A stretch of 12,931 nucleotides of DNA from CAYUYM01 sp964449305 (GTDB lineage: Bacteria; Bacteroidota; Ignavibacteria; SZUA-365; CAYQST01), in contig CAYUYM010000097.1 of assembly GCA_964449305.1 (NCBI GenBank), positions 1 to 12,931 of the forward strand, given 5' to 3'. Numbering within the stretch: position 1 is the stretch's first letter; each line of letters starts with the position of its first letter. Both the position numbers and the translations under genes were made by a program. This document shows positions 1 to 7,286 of this stretch, in pieces. The notes below the pieces were generated by a model. It ran no database searches, was not told the DNA's origin, and was given only the letters and a program-made list of their open reading frames with translations.

Positions 1-109
1 ACAGGAGTGACACGGCACCGACCGCCGCGGCGTCGCGCACGCGCACCGGGATCTCCACGCGGCCACCGGCCGGCAGCAGCGCGCTGCCCATGGGATCAAG
101 CACCACATG
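1..109 (-). other. Start of a cohesin-like domain
   Basis: Residues ~1010-1044 run into the window edge. The segment VEIPVRVRDAAAVGAVSLL matches the first strands of cohesin-type beta sandwiches, which typically read 'I-P-V-x-V-x-(n)-x-x-x-V-G-A-x-S-L'. Only about a quarter of such a domain is visible, so this rests on pattern recognition. Confidence 0.45.
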
Positions 110-3100
110 GGGGTTGTCGCCCGCCTTCTTGCTGCCCGACGGCGGTATGTACGATCCGTTCACATCCCCTGCGCAAAGCCCGAGGAAGTGGTTCGCAACA
201 GAGCCGGATGTCACCTCGAACGTGAAGTCTGAAAAGTAATCTGCTGGTGTCGCAAGGGAGCCCGGGACGCCCGGCGCGTTGCCCAGCGTGAAGATCCAGC
301 GTGCAAGATCGAAGCCTGCCGCCGTGTTCCCGAGGTAGGCTGTACGGAGCGCGTTTGCATCCGCTGTGGTGATGGTCGGTGCGCTGCCCGGCCATGTGGG
401 ATTCTTCACGTCCGCCGCCATGCGGAGGATGGCCGGAGAAGCGGCGAGGAAGGGGCCCGAACCGGCATGTCGTAACACGGCAAGATAGTCCGCCGAGTTC
501 ACGCCGTTCCACGTCTGCCAGTTGCCGCCTCCGGCCGACTGAAGACGGATCGTGTACGTACCACTCGTCACATTCGGGAAGGTGTAGCCACCCTGCCCTG
601 TCGTGTTCATGCTCGCCAACGGGGTCCCGACCGCCGCCGGACCACTGTAGAGCTTCACCGTGATGCCGCTAAGCGGCGTCTGCTGTGTGTTCTGATAGCG
701 GACTGTCCCGCTTACCGCGCAGCTCTGGATGGTGATCTGCGCCGCGTCCGAGTACTCCTCATTGCACGTGCCGCTCTTCACCACTGCGCGGAACCACGTC
801 GTCGCTGTCAGCGGGCCGATGGTGGTGCCGGACAGCGTGGCCGTCGTCTCCGCGATGTCCATCGGTGCAGTGAAGCCGGCGTTCAGCGAACGCTGCCACT
901 TCACCACATCGCCCACGTGACCGCTCAGGGTCAGGTCATCCGGCACCGTACCGCTGCACAGCGCCTGCGCCGACGACACTGCGCCGCCGACTGTGGTCGG
1001 ATCGATGGTCACCAGCACCACGATGTTGTTGGCGGTCAGATCCTTCGAGCACCCGCTGGCATCCTCCACCTCCATCAGGAACCAGTCAAACTCGTTTACG
1101 ATATCCGTCGGCTGAGACACGGACACGGTGTCGCCGGTCACCGTTGTCACTGTTGCCGGCGTGCCCCCGTTGACCGAATAGGTGAACGTGTAAGGCGCCG
1201 TACCGCTCTCCCCAGTGAACAGAACCCGGGGGGCTGCCGCGTCTTGGCACACCTGCGTCGTGCCAGACATGTACTCCATGATCTCGTCGCGCACCGTCAC
1301 CTTCCAAGTGCCCGTGGATGTCGTCCAGCCGGTGTTGCAGGTGCTGTCATGAGCCTGGCGGCGGTACCATGTGGTGGCCGTGAGATTTGCCGGAGGTTCG
1401 TAGCCGGCGCTGTTGCTCGAAGCAATCGTCGTCGGACTCGTGAACGCCGCATCGGTGCTGNNNNNNNNNNNNNNNNNNNNNNNNNNNNNNNNNNNNNNNN
1501 NNNNNNNNNNNNNNNNNNNNNNNNNNNNNNNNNNNNNNNNNNNNNNNNNNNNNNNNNNNNCGATGGCACCGGCGGTGAAGTTGTCGTACACCGTCACCTT
1601 CCATGTGCCCGTGGATGTCTCCCAGCCGGTGTTGCAGGTGCCGTCATGGGCTTGGCGGCGGTACCATGTGGTGGTCGTGAGATTTGCCGGAGGATCGAAG
1701 CTGGCGCTGTTGCTCGAAGCAATCGTCGTCGGACTCGTGAACGCCGCATCGGTGCTGGACTGCCACTGATACGTGATCGTGCCATCCCCACCAGACGCTG
1801 CCGTGCTGCTGCCGATGTTCGCGGGATTGCCGTTGTAGCAGATTGTTTCACCCGTGGTCGTGATGGCACCGGCGGTGAACGCGCTGCGCACCGTCACATT
1901 GGCACTGGCGCACCCGGAGCTGAACTGCGAGTTGTTGTAATTCCGGGCATAATAGGTGGTGGTCGAGGTGGGTGACACGGTGATGGGGTTCACACCGCGG
2001 TGGCTCACCAACTCTGTACCACCACAGCTTCCCGTGTACCAGTAGACCGTACCCACGACACCATTGGCGGTCAATTGCGAACTGCCTCCGTTGCAGATGG
2101 GCGTTGTGCCCACGCTGATGGACGAAGGGTTTGCCGGGACAGGGTCGCTTTCCGTCATCGTGCTGATTGTGTTGGACGAAAGACTCGTGCCATTGGCATT
2201 CACCGCACGCACCCGGTAGTAATACGTGGTCCCCGATGACAGACCGGTGACGCTGAAGGTCCCGACATTCCCGACATTAAGGTTGTTATACCCGGTGACC
2301 ATGCTCGTGAAGGTGCTGTTCGTCGCTACATCCAACCGGTAACTCGTCGCTCCGTTGGTGTTCCAATTGGCCGAGAAACTCGATGCGGCAAGATTCGTGG
2401 CTGCCGTTGCGGTCACCGCCGCCGGGGCGCCCACCTTCGTGATCCCACAGACGGCATAGATGGAGGTGATGCCGGTGCCGGAGATCTTGGCAAAGGTGAT
2501 GCTCGTCAGGAGCTTTGCCTGATCCCCGGCGGACAGCGTGATCATACAGTCGAACAGGTATGGTCCGTTCGTGGCATCTTCGAAGCTGCAATATGATCGG
2601 ACGACACGACCACAGTATTGATACGCAACGTTCGGACTGCCGGCAGTGTACCAGTCCGGGACGGCGAACGAATACACGGCATTGGTCCCGTCGGAAAAGT
2701 TGAGCGTCGCATTGAACGATGAACTGTTCTGCCCGGATGTGGCAAGCATCGACACCTTTTCATAGGTGCCGGATGTGGCAAAAGTCAGTGTCCCCGAGTT
2801 GGCTCCATCCAATCGGAGCGCATTGCTCGAAGAATAGCTTTGCAGCTGGTAGGTCGGTCCCTGCGGACTGGTGATCTGCCTGTTCGTCGGAAGTCCGTAC
2901 AGACCGGTGGCTCCGCAATTGTACCCGGCCTCATAAAACACCGCCCAACTGGCATCCACGGCAGCGGTTGTCGTGGCTGATGGTGTCCCCGAACCGTTGG
3001 CAACGAGATCATGGTTGAATCCTGTCACACTGATACTCTGATAGGATTGCGCAAAAAGGCCCGGAAATTCGGGAAGAGAAAGAAGGCCGATCATGAACAC

Positions 3101-3133
3101 AAGGCCCAGCTTCAGGTTCTGATTCCATTTCAT
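1..3133 (-). CDS. Large secreted multi-domain surface protein (Fn3, Ig-like repeats, dockerin-like, cohesin-like), 3' end missing
   Basis: Open frame from ATG at 3133 to the left edge with no stop (1,044 codons, counting a 100-N gap). Residues 1-28 form a signal peptide: Lys-containing start, hydrophobic stretch around 9-27, likely cleavage after Ala28 in GLFA-QS. Residues ~29-235 are a Ser/Thr/Gly-rich beta module. Residues ~236-327 resemble fibronectin type III (SANW, then TYYYRVRAVN). Residues ~328-417 are Ig-like with Cys347 and Cys408. Two near-identical ~100-residue repeats follow (419-518, 519-617), then two more Ig/PKD-like modules (~618-710, ~711-804). A carboxypeptidase-regulatory-like beta domain (~805-866) precedes a dockerin-like region (~870-998) and the start of a cohesin-like domain (from ~1010). 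The start is backed by GGAG 7 nt upstream and by the signal peptide. The role is probably adhesion or cell-surface scaffolding; no catalytic domain is visible. A C-terminal sorting domain such as that of type IX secretion would lie outside the window. Being an exported protein is well supported; its exact function is unknown. Confidence 0.85.
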   Translation of the reverse strand, partial: MKWNQNLKLGLVFMIGLLSLPEFPGLFAQSYQSISVTGFNHDLVANGSGTPSATTTAAVDASWAVFYEAGYNCGATGLYGLPTNRQITSPQGPTYQLQSYSSSNALRLDGANSGTLTFATSGTYEKVSMLATSGQNSSSFNATLNFSDGTNAVYSFAVPDWYTAGSPNVAYQYCGRVVRSYCSFEDATNGPYLFDCMITLSAGDQAKLLTSITFAKISGTGITSIYAVCGITKVGAPAAVTATAATNLAASSFSANWNTNGATSYRLDVATNSTFTSMVTGYNNLNVGNVGTFSVTGLSSGTTYYYRVRAVNANGTSLSSNTISTMTESDPVPANPSSISVGTTPICNGGSSQLTANGVVGTVYWYTGSCGGTELVSHRGVNPITVSPTSTTTYYARNYNNSQFSSGCASANVTVRSAFTAGAITTTGETICYNGNPANIGSSTAASGGDGTITYQWQSSTDAAFTSPTTIASSNSASFDPPANLTTTTWYRRQAHDGTCNTGWETSTGTWKVTVYDNFTAGAIXXXXXXXXXXXXXXXXXXXXXXXXXXXXXXXXXXSTDAAFTSPTTIASSNSAGYEPPANLTATTWYRRQAHDSTCNTGWTTSTGTWKVTVRDEIMEYMSGTTQVCQDAAAPRVLFTGESGTAPYTFTYSVNGGTPATVTTVTGDTVSVSQPTDIVNEFDWFLMEVEDASGCSKDLTANNIVVLVTIDPTTVGGAVSSAQALCSGTVPDDLTLSGHVGDVVKWQRSLNAGFTAPMDIAETTATLSGTTIGPLTATTWFRAVVKSGTCNEEYSDAAQITIQSCAVSGTVRYQNTQQTPLSGITVKLYSGPAAVGTPLASMNTTGQGGYTFPNVTSGTYTIRLQSAGGGNWQTWNGVNSADYLAVLRHAGSGPFLAASPAILRMAADVKNPTWPGSAPTITTADANALRTAYLGNTAAGFDLARWIFTLGNAPGVPGSLATPADYFSDFTFEVTSGSVANHFLGLCAGDVNGSYIPPSGSKKAGDNPHVVLDPMGSALLPAGGRVEIPVRVRDAAAVGAVSLL
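140..526 (-). other. Dockerin-like region of the secreted protein
   Basis: Residues ~870-998 contain NGVNSADYLAVLRHAG, then ITTADANALRTAYLG, then GDVNGSYIPP. Short 'S/TADA..LR..' helices plus a GDVNG loop are the hallmark of dockerin-type repeats. The calcium loops are degenerate: the first repeat lacks the D-x-N-x-D-G series and only GDVNG keeps its acidic start. Calcium binding is therefore uncertain, and the region may serve as a structural module rather than a true cellulosomal dockerin. Confidence 0.55.
1283..1579 (-). repeat. Tandem Ig-like repeat, unit 2 (interrupted by assembly gap)
   Basis: This unit encodes residues 519-617 if the 100 Ns are taken at face value. Its readable second part (residues 559-617) differs from the matching part of unit 1 at 8 of 59 residues by my hand alignment, and the DNA is nearly identical too, indicating a recent tandem duplication. 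Only FTAGAI remains of its first part; the rest lies in the gap. The first Cys of the expected pair is hidden in the gap, and the second is Cys599. Confidence 0.8.
1461..1560. other. Assembly gap of exactly 100 Ns
   Basis: One hundred Ns is a common scaffolding placeholder. The reading frame is the same on both sides. Aligning the repeats shows that a unit-1-sized repeat would need 103 missing bases, so the stated length is 3 nt short of one full unit. The gap lies inside a near-identical repeat, so further copies may be collapsed here. Confidence 0.95.
1580..1879 (-). repeat. Tandem Ig-like repeat, unit 1 (100 codons)
   Basis: This unit encodes residues 419-518 of the secreted protein. It begins FTAGAI, contains Cys432 and Cys500, and has an aromatic core WYRRQAHD. 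It is followed directly and in frame by unit 2, which starts with the same FTAGAI exactly 300 nt further along. The composition (Thr, Ser, Gly, Ala rich with a conserved Trp and Cys pair) fits an extracellular Ig-like beta sandwich. Confidence 0.85.
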
Positions 3134-3140
3134 GGCAGTA

Positions 3141-3144
3141 CTCC
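3141..3144 (-). promoter_or_regulatory. Ribosome binding site of the secreted protein gene
   Basis: On the minus strand GGAG ends 7 nt before the ATG at 3133-3131, an ideal Shine-Dalgarno spacing. It supports that ATG, which also begins a clean signal peptide, as the start codon. Confidence 0.7.
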
Positions 3145-3220
3145 GGCTGTTTTCTTTGGGAGATGGTTCTCATGGGATGCAGCTGTGTTTGATGCTCGCA
3201 CGCTGCGATTTTTGTCTGGC

Positions 3221-3240
3221 ACACGTCCATGCACGTCCGT
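3221..3240. repeat. Tandem 10-bp direct repeat RCACGTCCRT upstream of the secreted protein gene
   Basis: Two consecutive 10-mers, ACACGTCCAT and GCACGTCCGT, lie 88-107 nt upstream of the start codon at 3133. The core ACACGTCC occurs again in inverted orientation at 3350-3357. The second copy also lies within a 6+2+6 inverted repeat (3230-3243). A spacing of one helical turn could suit a transcription factor, but a regulatory role is only a guess. Confidence 0.3.
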
Positions 3241-4012
3241 GCACCGCTGCCGGCATGACCGAGATGATACTCCGCACGATCGATCCCTTGGAGATCATCA
3301 CCAAATACGTGCCATTTCATGGTGTATCAGTCGGGATTCTGGCAGGTGCGGACGTGTATCAAGAAGAGCAGAGAGTGAGAGGGAGATATAAGACCCCGCA
3401 TATCTTGAATGGGCACTGGCAAAGCAAGAGTTGGATGCACCATTTTTGGCGGACAACATGGGGGACGTACGACACATGCATACAACTCTGCTGAGTTCAT
3501 CCCTGAATCGACGATCAAGATCAACCTCGAGCGCGGCGCACGAACGCCACTTCAAGCCGCGTTTCAACCATACGCATCCATGCAGCCGCCCGTCCAGAGC
3601 ATGCGGCGAGCCCTGTGCCGAACCCCATTCGCCCGAGACGCTGCACGGCTGCTCGGAGGCATCACTGGTGCGGCGGATTCCCCTCACAAGCGACGGGTAA
3701 TGGGCGAATACGACAGAATTTTGATGGATGACATTGTTGGGTGACACTTTCGGACAGGGTCCACATCCAAACCCGTTCAACCGCCTCTGGTCGCGGAAAA
3801 GGCTGAACAAACACAACGTTCCCCCGCAAGCGCCCACTTGCTCACTGGCCGCCATGCACCTTCGAAGTGGCATCGCGATGCATGTGCGACATCGGCGCCT
3901 GCCGCCGCAATCAACGAGGCATGGCGGATGCTTGCCCGATGGCGTCACCGCTCCCGGCGGTACTCCATCACGGTCCTCTTCCCCATCCCTCCATCAACCA
4001 CGCGGTACAGAC

Positions 4013-4042
4013 AAAAAACGGGACAGCATCGCTGCTGTCCCG
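4013..4042 (-). terminator. Rho-independent terminator of the nuo operon
   Basis: Read on the minus strand, a perfect 10-bp stem (4042-4033 pairing with 4028-4019, sequence CGGGACAGCA and its complement) closes a 4-nt loop. It is followed at once by six Ts (4018-4013). It begins 31 nt after the nuoN stop codon. There is no T-run on the plus-strand side, so it acts on leftward transcription only. This marks the end of the complex I operon and isolates the secreted protein gene downstream. Confidence 0.93.
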
Positions 4043-4073
4043 CTGTCAGAAACCGATGTCGACAGGTGGTGGA

Positions 4074-5594
4074 CTACTGCCCGAAGAAGATGTTCGCCGA
4101 TTGATGGGCGATGCGGACGATGGGGCCGAAGTACAGACCGAAAAGGATGTTGGGAATGGCGAACAGCACAGCGATGACGATGGACACCTTGTCGACCACG
4201 ATCGGGCCGTCGGCTCCCTCCGTGGCCTGGCGCAGATACATGCTGCGCAACACACGGGCGTAGAAGTACAGCGACACAACGCTGTTGAGCGCGCCAACCA
4301 CCGCGAGCCAGACCCACTGCGTGCCGAGGGAGGGATCAAGCAGCGCGGTGAAGATGTAGAACTTGCCGATGAAGCCGGCCGTGGGAGGCAGACCGGTGAG
4401 CGAGACGAGGAAGATGGCGAAGGTGGCCGCAAGCCATGGCGCCCGACGCCCCAACCCGCGGTATGTGTCGATGTCCTCCGATCCTGTCGCGTCGGCGACG
4501 ACCTGGATGATGTAGAAGGCGCCGAGATTCATGAAGGCGTACATCATGAGGTAGATCAGCACGGCGCTGAGGCCGGAGGTCGACACCACCGTCACGGCCA
4601 TGAGCATGTACCCTGCATGGGCGATGCTGGAGTAGGCCAGCATGCGCTTGAGGTTGTTCTGCCACACGGCGATGAAGTTGCCGACGGTCATGGTGAGCAC
4701 GGCAAGCCCGGCAACGATGATGTTCCAGTTGATGCCCTGGAGTGTGGTCCATGCCGCGGCGCCGGCCGAGGTGTCCACGAAGCTCACGATGAAGAATCGG
4801 AGCATCATGGCGAAGCCTGCCGCCTTGCTGGCCACCGAGAGGAAGGCCGTGATGGTGACCGGCGCCCCCTCGTACACATCGGGCGTCCAGAAGTGGAACG
4901 GGACGGCGGAGATCTTGTACCCGAACCCGGCGAGCATCAGCACGAGTGCGCTGATGAGGGCGCCGAGCGACCAGGCGGAATTGATGACCGCACCGTGGAT
5001 GATCTGCGTGTGGATGGTGAGGATGTCGAAGCTGCCGGTGAGTCCGAAGAGGATGGAGATGCCGTAGATCATCAGACCACTCGACACACCGCCGAAGATC
5101 ACATACTTCAGGGCGGCTTCGGACGACCGCTTCACCGACTTCGTGAAACCGGCGAGCACGTAGGAGCTGAAGGATGAGAGCTCGAGGGCGAGGTACATCA
5201 TCAACAGGTTCGAGGCGCCGGTCATGAGCACGAGGCCGAAGGTGGCGGCGGCAAGCAGGGTGTAGTACTCACCCGCGTGCTTTGCGCGCGTGCGTATCTC
5301 ATGGGACTGCATCGAAAACACCACGACGATGGCGGATGTGATGATGATGAGAAACTTGAAGAAGGTTGCGAACGGATCGCTGACATACATCCGCTCGAAC
5401 AGAAGGCCCGGCGTCCCTGCCGCCACCGAGGGCAGGAGGAAGAGCGCGACGGCGAATCCGAGGAGCACGATGTACTGCGTGATCTGCACGCGCTTCCCAA
5501 ACAGGAACTCGACGATCATCGCGATGACGAAGGTGCCCGCAAGGGCGAGTTCCGGCCCGAAGCTCTGCAGACTTTGTGAAATGAGTTCAACCAT
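4074..5594 (-). CDS. nuoN: NADH-quinone oxidoreductase subunit N
   Basis: NuoN is the antiporter-like subunit of the complex I membrane arm that lies between NuoM and the NuoK/NuoJ region, and it is one of the three large proton-pumping subunits. The 506-aa protein is almost entirely transmembrane helices and close to the family's usual ~480-500 aa. Expected charged residues are present: Glu138 in LALELSSF (TM5), Lys227 in GYKISAVPFHFWTPDVYEGA, Lys257 in SVASKAAGF, Lys316 in NNLKRMLAYSSIAHAGY and Lys411 in GFIGKFYIF. The ATG at 5594 begins MVELISQSLQ and has no strong Shine-Dalgarno sequence. It starts 42 nt after nuoM and is the last gene before the operon terminator. Identification is secure. 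Confidence 0.97.
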   Translation of the reverse strand: MVELISQSLQSFGPELALAGTFVIAMIVEFLFGKRVQITQYIVLLGFAVALFLLPSVAAGTPGLLFERMYVSDPFATFFKFLIIITSAIVVVFSMQSHEIRTRAKHAGEYYTLLAAATFGLVLMTGASNLLMMYLALELSSFSSYVLAGFTKSVKRSSEAALKYVIFGGVSSGLMIYGISILFGLTGSFDILTIHTQIIHGAVINSAWSLGALISALVLMLAGFGYKISAVPFHFWTPDVYEGAPVTITAFLSVASKAAGFAMMLRFFIVSFVDTSAGAAAWTTLQGINWNIIVAGLAVLTMTVGNFIAVWQNNLKRMLAYSSIAHAGYMLMAVTVVSTSGLSAVLIYLMMYAFMNLGAFYIIQVVADATGSEDIDTYRGLGRRAPWLAATFAIFLVSLTGLPPTAGFIGKFYIFTALLDPSLGTQWVWLAVVGALNSVVSLYFYARVLRSMYLRQATEGADGPIVVDKVSIVIAVLFAIPNILFGLYFGPIVRIAHQSANIFFGQ

Positions 5595-5636
5595 GGTGTG
5601 GTGCTATTGTTCGTTCCGTCGTGAAGTATCCGTGAA

Positions 5637-7226
5637 TTACATGCCGCTCATGAGGGCCGGGGCCGCCTTGGCGCCCTCGGTCACGACGAACTGGCAGAGA
5701 TGGCCCACCGACGTCGTCATCCAGTTGATCATCGGGCCGGGGTAGCAGCCGAGGATGATGATGATGATGGTGAGCGGCACGAGCATGAAGATCTCGCGTC
5801 CGTTGGCATCGGCCATCACATTCTCCCACTTCTCCGGCAGTGTGCCCATGAACACGCGCTGGAATGTCCAGAGCATGTAACCCGCACCCAGGATGATGCC
5901 GAGTGTGGAGAGGGCGGTCCAGAACTTGTTCGCGGCAAAGGCGCCGAGGAACACGAACGCCTCACTGACGAATCCACTCAGTGTGGGCAGACCGATCGCG
6001 GCAAAGAAGGCGATGACGGTGAAGAACGAGTAGACGGGCATCTTGTTGTACAGACCACCGAACTCGTTGAGTCCGCGCGTGTGGGCGCGGTCGTAGATGA
6101 CGCCCACCAAAAGGAAGAGCATGGCCGTGATGGTGCCGTGGTTGAACATCTGCAGCACCGCGCCGGTCATCCCCTGCAGGTTGAGTGACGCCATCCCGAG
6201 CATCACATACCCCATGTGCGACACCGATGAATAGGCGATGAGCTTCTTGAAGTCCTTCTGCGCCATGGCGCACAGGGCGCCGTAGACAATGTTGATGAAG
6301 CCGAAGACCATGAGGAAGGTCTGGAAGCGCACGGCCATCTCGGGGAAGATCGGCAGCATGATGCGCATCATGCCGTAGGTGCCCATCTTCAGCAGCACGC
6401 CGGCGAGGATGACGGAGATCGCCGTCGGTGCCTCGACGTGGGCATCCGGAAGCCAGGTGTGGAACGGAAACACCGGCACCTTGATCGCAAAGCCGATGAA
6501 CAACGCAAAGAAGGCCAGAACGCGGGCCGTGGATCCGATCTGGCTGAAGATTCCGGACTGCATGTTGGCGCTGTCCATCATCGCGAGCATGTTGAAGGTG
6601 TGCAGTTTCGTGTTGGGATCCACCGTGGTGAAATACAGACCGATCACCACCAGCAGCAGCAGCACCGACCCGGCCAGCGTGTAAATGAAGAACTTGATGG
6701 CGGCGTATTCACGACGCGGACCGCCCCAGACGCCGATGAGGAAGTACATCGGGAGGAGCATGAGTTCCCAGAACACGTAGAAGAGGAAGAAGTCAAGGGC
6801 GCAGAACACACCCATCATGCCGGCATCGAGCAGCAGGAACATCGCGAAATAGCCCTTCACGGATTTCTCTATGGTGAAGGACGAGAAGGTCGCGATGAAG
6901 GAGATCACCGCCGTCAACAGGATCATCGGCATGGAAAGCCCGTCGATGCCCATGAAGTAGTCGATCTGGATGGCGCCGAACCACGAGGTCGCCGGGATCG
7001 AGATCCACGGCACATGTTCGACGAACTGCATCGTGGCCTCGCTGTTGATGCCCGCCTTGGCGGCATCGAAGTAGAACAGGATCACGGCTGCAAGAACAAC
7101 CTGCAGCCCGGTGATTCCGGCGGTCAGGGACCGGATCAGCTTGACATTGTCCTTGGGCATCATCAGGATGAAGATCATGCCCAGGATTGGGAGAAACGTG
7201 ATCACGGTAAGAATTGGGAAGTTCAT
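5637..7226 (-). CDS. nuoM: NADH-quinone oxidoreductase subunit M
   Basis: NuoM is the central antiporter-like proton channel of the complex I membrane arm, between NuoL and NuoN. The product is 529 aa, slightly longer than the E. coli protein (~509). Diagnostic features are GIDGLSMP, Glu154 in VFWELMLLPMY (TM5), Lys249 in GFAIKVPVFPFHTWLPDAHV, Lys280 in GVLLKMGTYG, DFKKLIAYSSVSHMGYV, and Glu423 in SGFVSEAFVF (TM12). I chose ATG at 7226 rather than the in-frame TTG one codon upstream because GGAGG at 7231-7235 lies 4 nt from this ATG but only 1 nt from the TTG. It begins 60 nt after nuoL and is followed 42 nt later by nuoN. Confidence 0.97.
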   Translation of the reverse strand: MNFPILTVITFLPILGMIFILMMPKDNVKLIRSLTAGITGLQVVLAAVILFYFDAAKAGINSEATMQFVEHVPWISIPATSWFGAIQIDYFMGIDGLSMPMILLTAVISFIATFSSFTIEKSVKGYFAMFLLLDAGMMGVFCALDFFLFYVFWELMLLPMYFLIGVWGGPRREYAAIKFFIYTLAGSVLLLLVVIGLYFTTVDPNTKLHTFNMLAMMDSANMQSGIFSQIGSTARVLAFFALFIGFAIKVPVFPFHTWLPDAHVEAPTAISVILAGVLLKMGTYGMMRIMLPIFPEMAVRFQTFLMVFGFINIVYGALCAMAQKDFKKLIAYSSVSHMGYVMLGMASLNLQGMTGAVLQMFNHGTITAMLFLLVGVIYDRAHTRGLNEFGGLYNKMPVYSFFTVIAFFAAIGLPTLSGFVSEAFVFLGAFAANKFWTALSTLGIILGAGYMLWTFQRVFMGTLPEKWENVMADANGREIFMLVPLTIIIIILGCYPGPMINWMTTSVGHLCQFVVTEGAKAAPALMSGM

Positions 7227-7229
7227 CAA

Positions 7230-7235
7230 CCCTCC
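7230..7235 (-). promoter_or_regulatory. Ribosome binding site of nuoM (decides the start)
   Basis: The minus strand reads GGAGGG-TTG-ATG. The strong Shine-Dalgarno sequence is too close to the TTG (7229-7227) to serve it but fits the ATG (7226-7224), so the protein should start MNFPIL. Confidence 0.7.
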
Positions 7236-7286
7236 AACATTATGCGGTCTGGAAAATAGCTGTCATGGGTGTATGGGAGCGGCGCA

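Larger units (their letters stand above)
3134..4012. other. Long intergenic stretch between the nuo terminator and the secreted protein gene; no gene supported
   Basis: About 880 bp without a convincing coding region. Open frames exist on both strands but have Cys/Arg- or His/Pro-rich shuffled-looking translations, lack good ribosome binding sites and match no family I know. The left third, upstream of the secreted protein gene on the minus strand, should contain its promoter, but I could not find a convincing -35/-10 pair or a Bacteroidota-type -33/-7 pair. This part also holds a tandem 10-bp repeat (3221-3240). The remainder shows no tRNA, hairpin array or insertion-sequence ends that I could recognise. 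Confidence 0.6.

Noticed and set aside
917..1975. 352-codon plus-strand open frame opposite the repeats
   Set aside because: It runs through the N gap and mirrors the tandem repeat on the opposite strand; the minus-strand frame has a signal peptide and coherent domains, so this is a shadow.
3409..3744. 111-codon plus-strand open frame with a fairly protein-like composition
   Set aside because: No ribosome binding site precedes its ATG, it matches no family I recognise, and frames of this length arise by chance in high-GC DNA. It is the best candidate if any gene exists in this stretch, but support is too weak.
3870..3881. 12-bp perfect palindrome GCATCGCGATGC
   Set aside because: It is a single isolated copy with no partner site or nearby gene start. 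One such palindrome in 13 kb of GC-rich DNA needs no special explanation.
3298..3948. 216-codon open frame on the minus strand in the long intergenic stretch, starting with GTG
   Set aside because: The translation is full of Cys and Arg without any periodic hydrophobic pattern or known motif, and its codon use does not resemble the neighbouring genes. It overlaps the region where the promoter of the secreted protein gene should be. I kept the stretch as intergenic.
3867..5177. 436-codon plus-strand open frame opposite nuoN
   Set aside because: It is antisense to a certain gene, and its His/Asp/Glu/Arg-rich translation is what the opposite strand of GC-rich membrane-protein codons gives. The same applies to the long frames opposite nuoM, nuoL and nuoH (for example 6438-7259, 7755-8975, 11111-12298).
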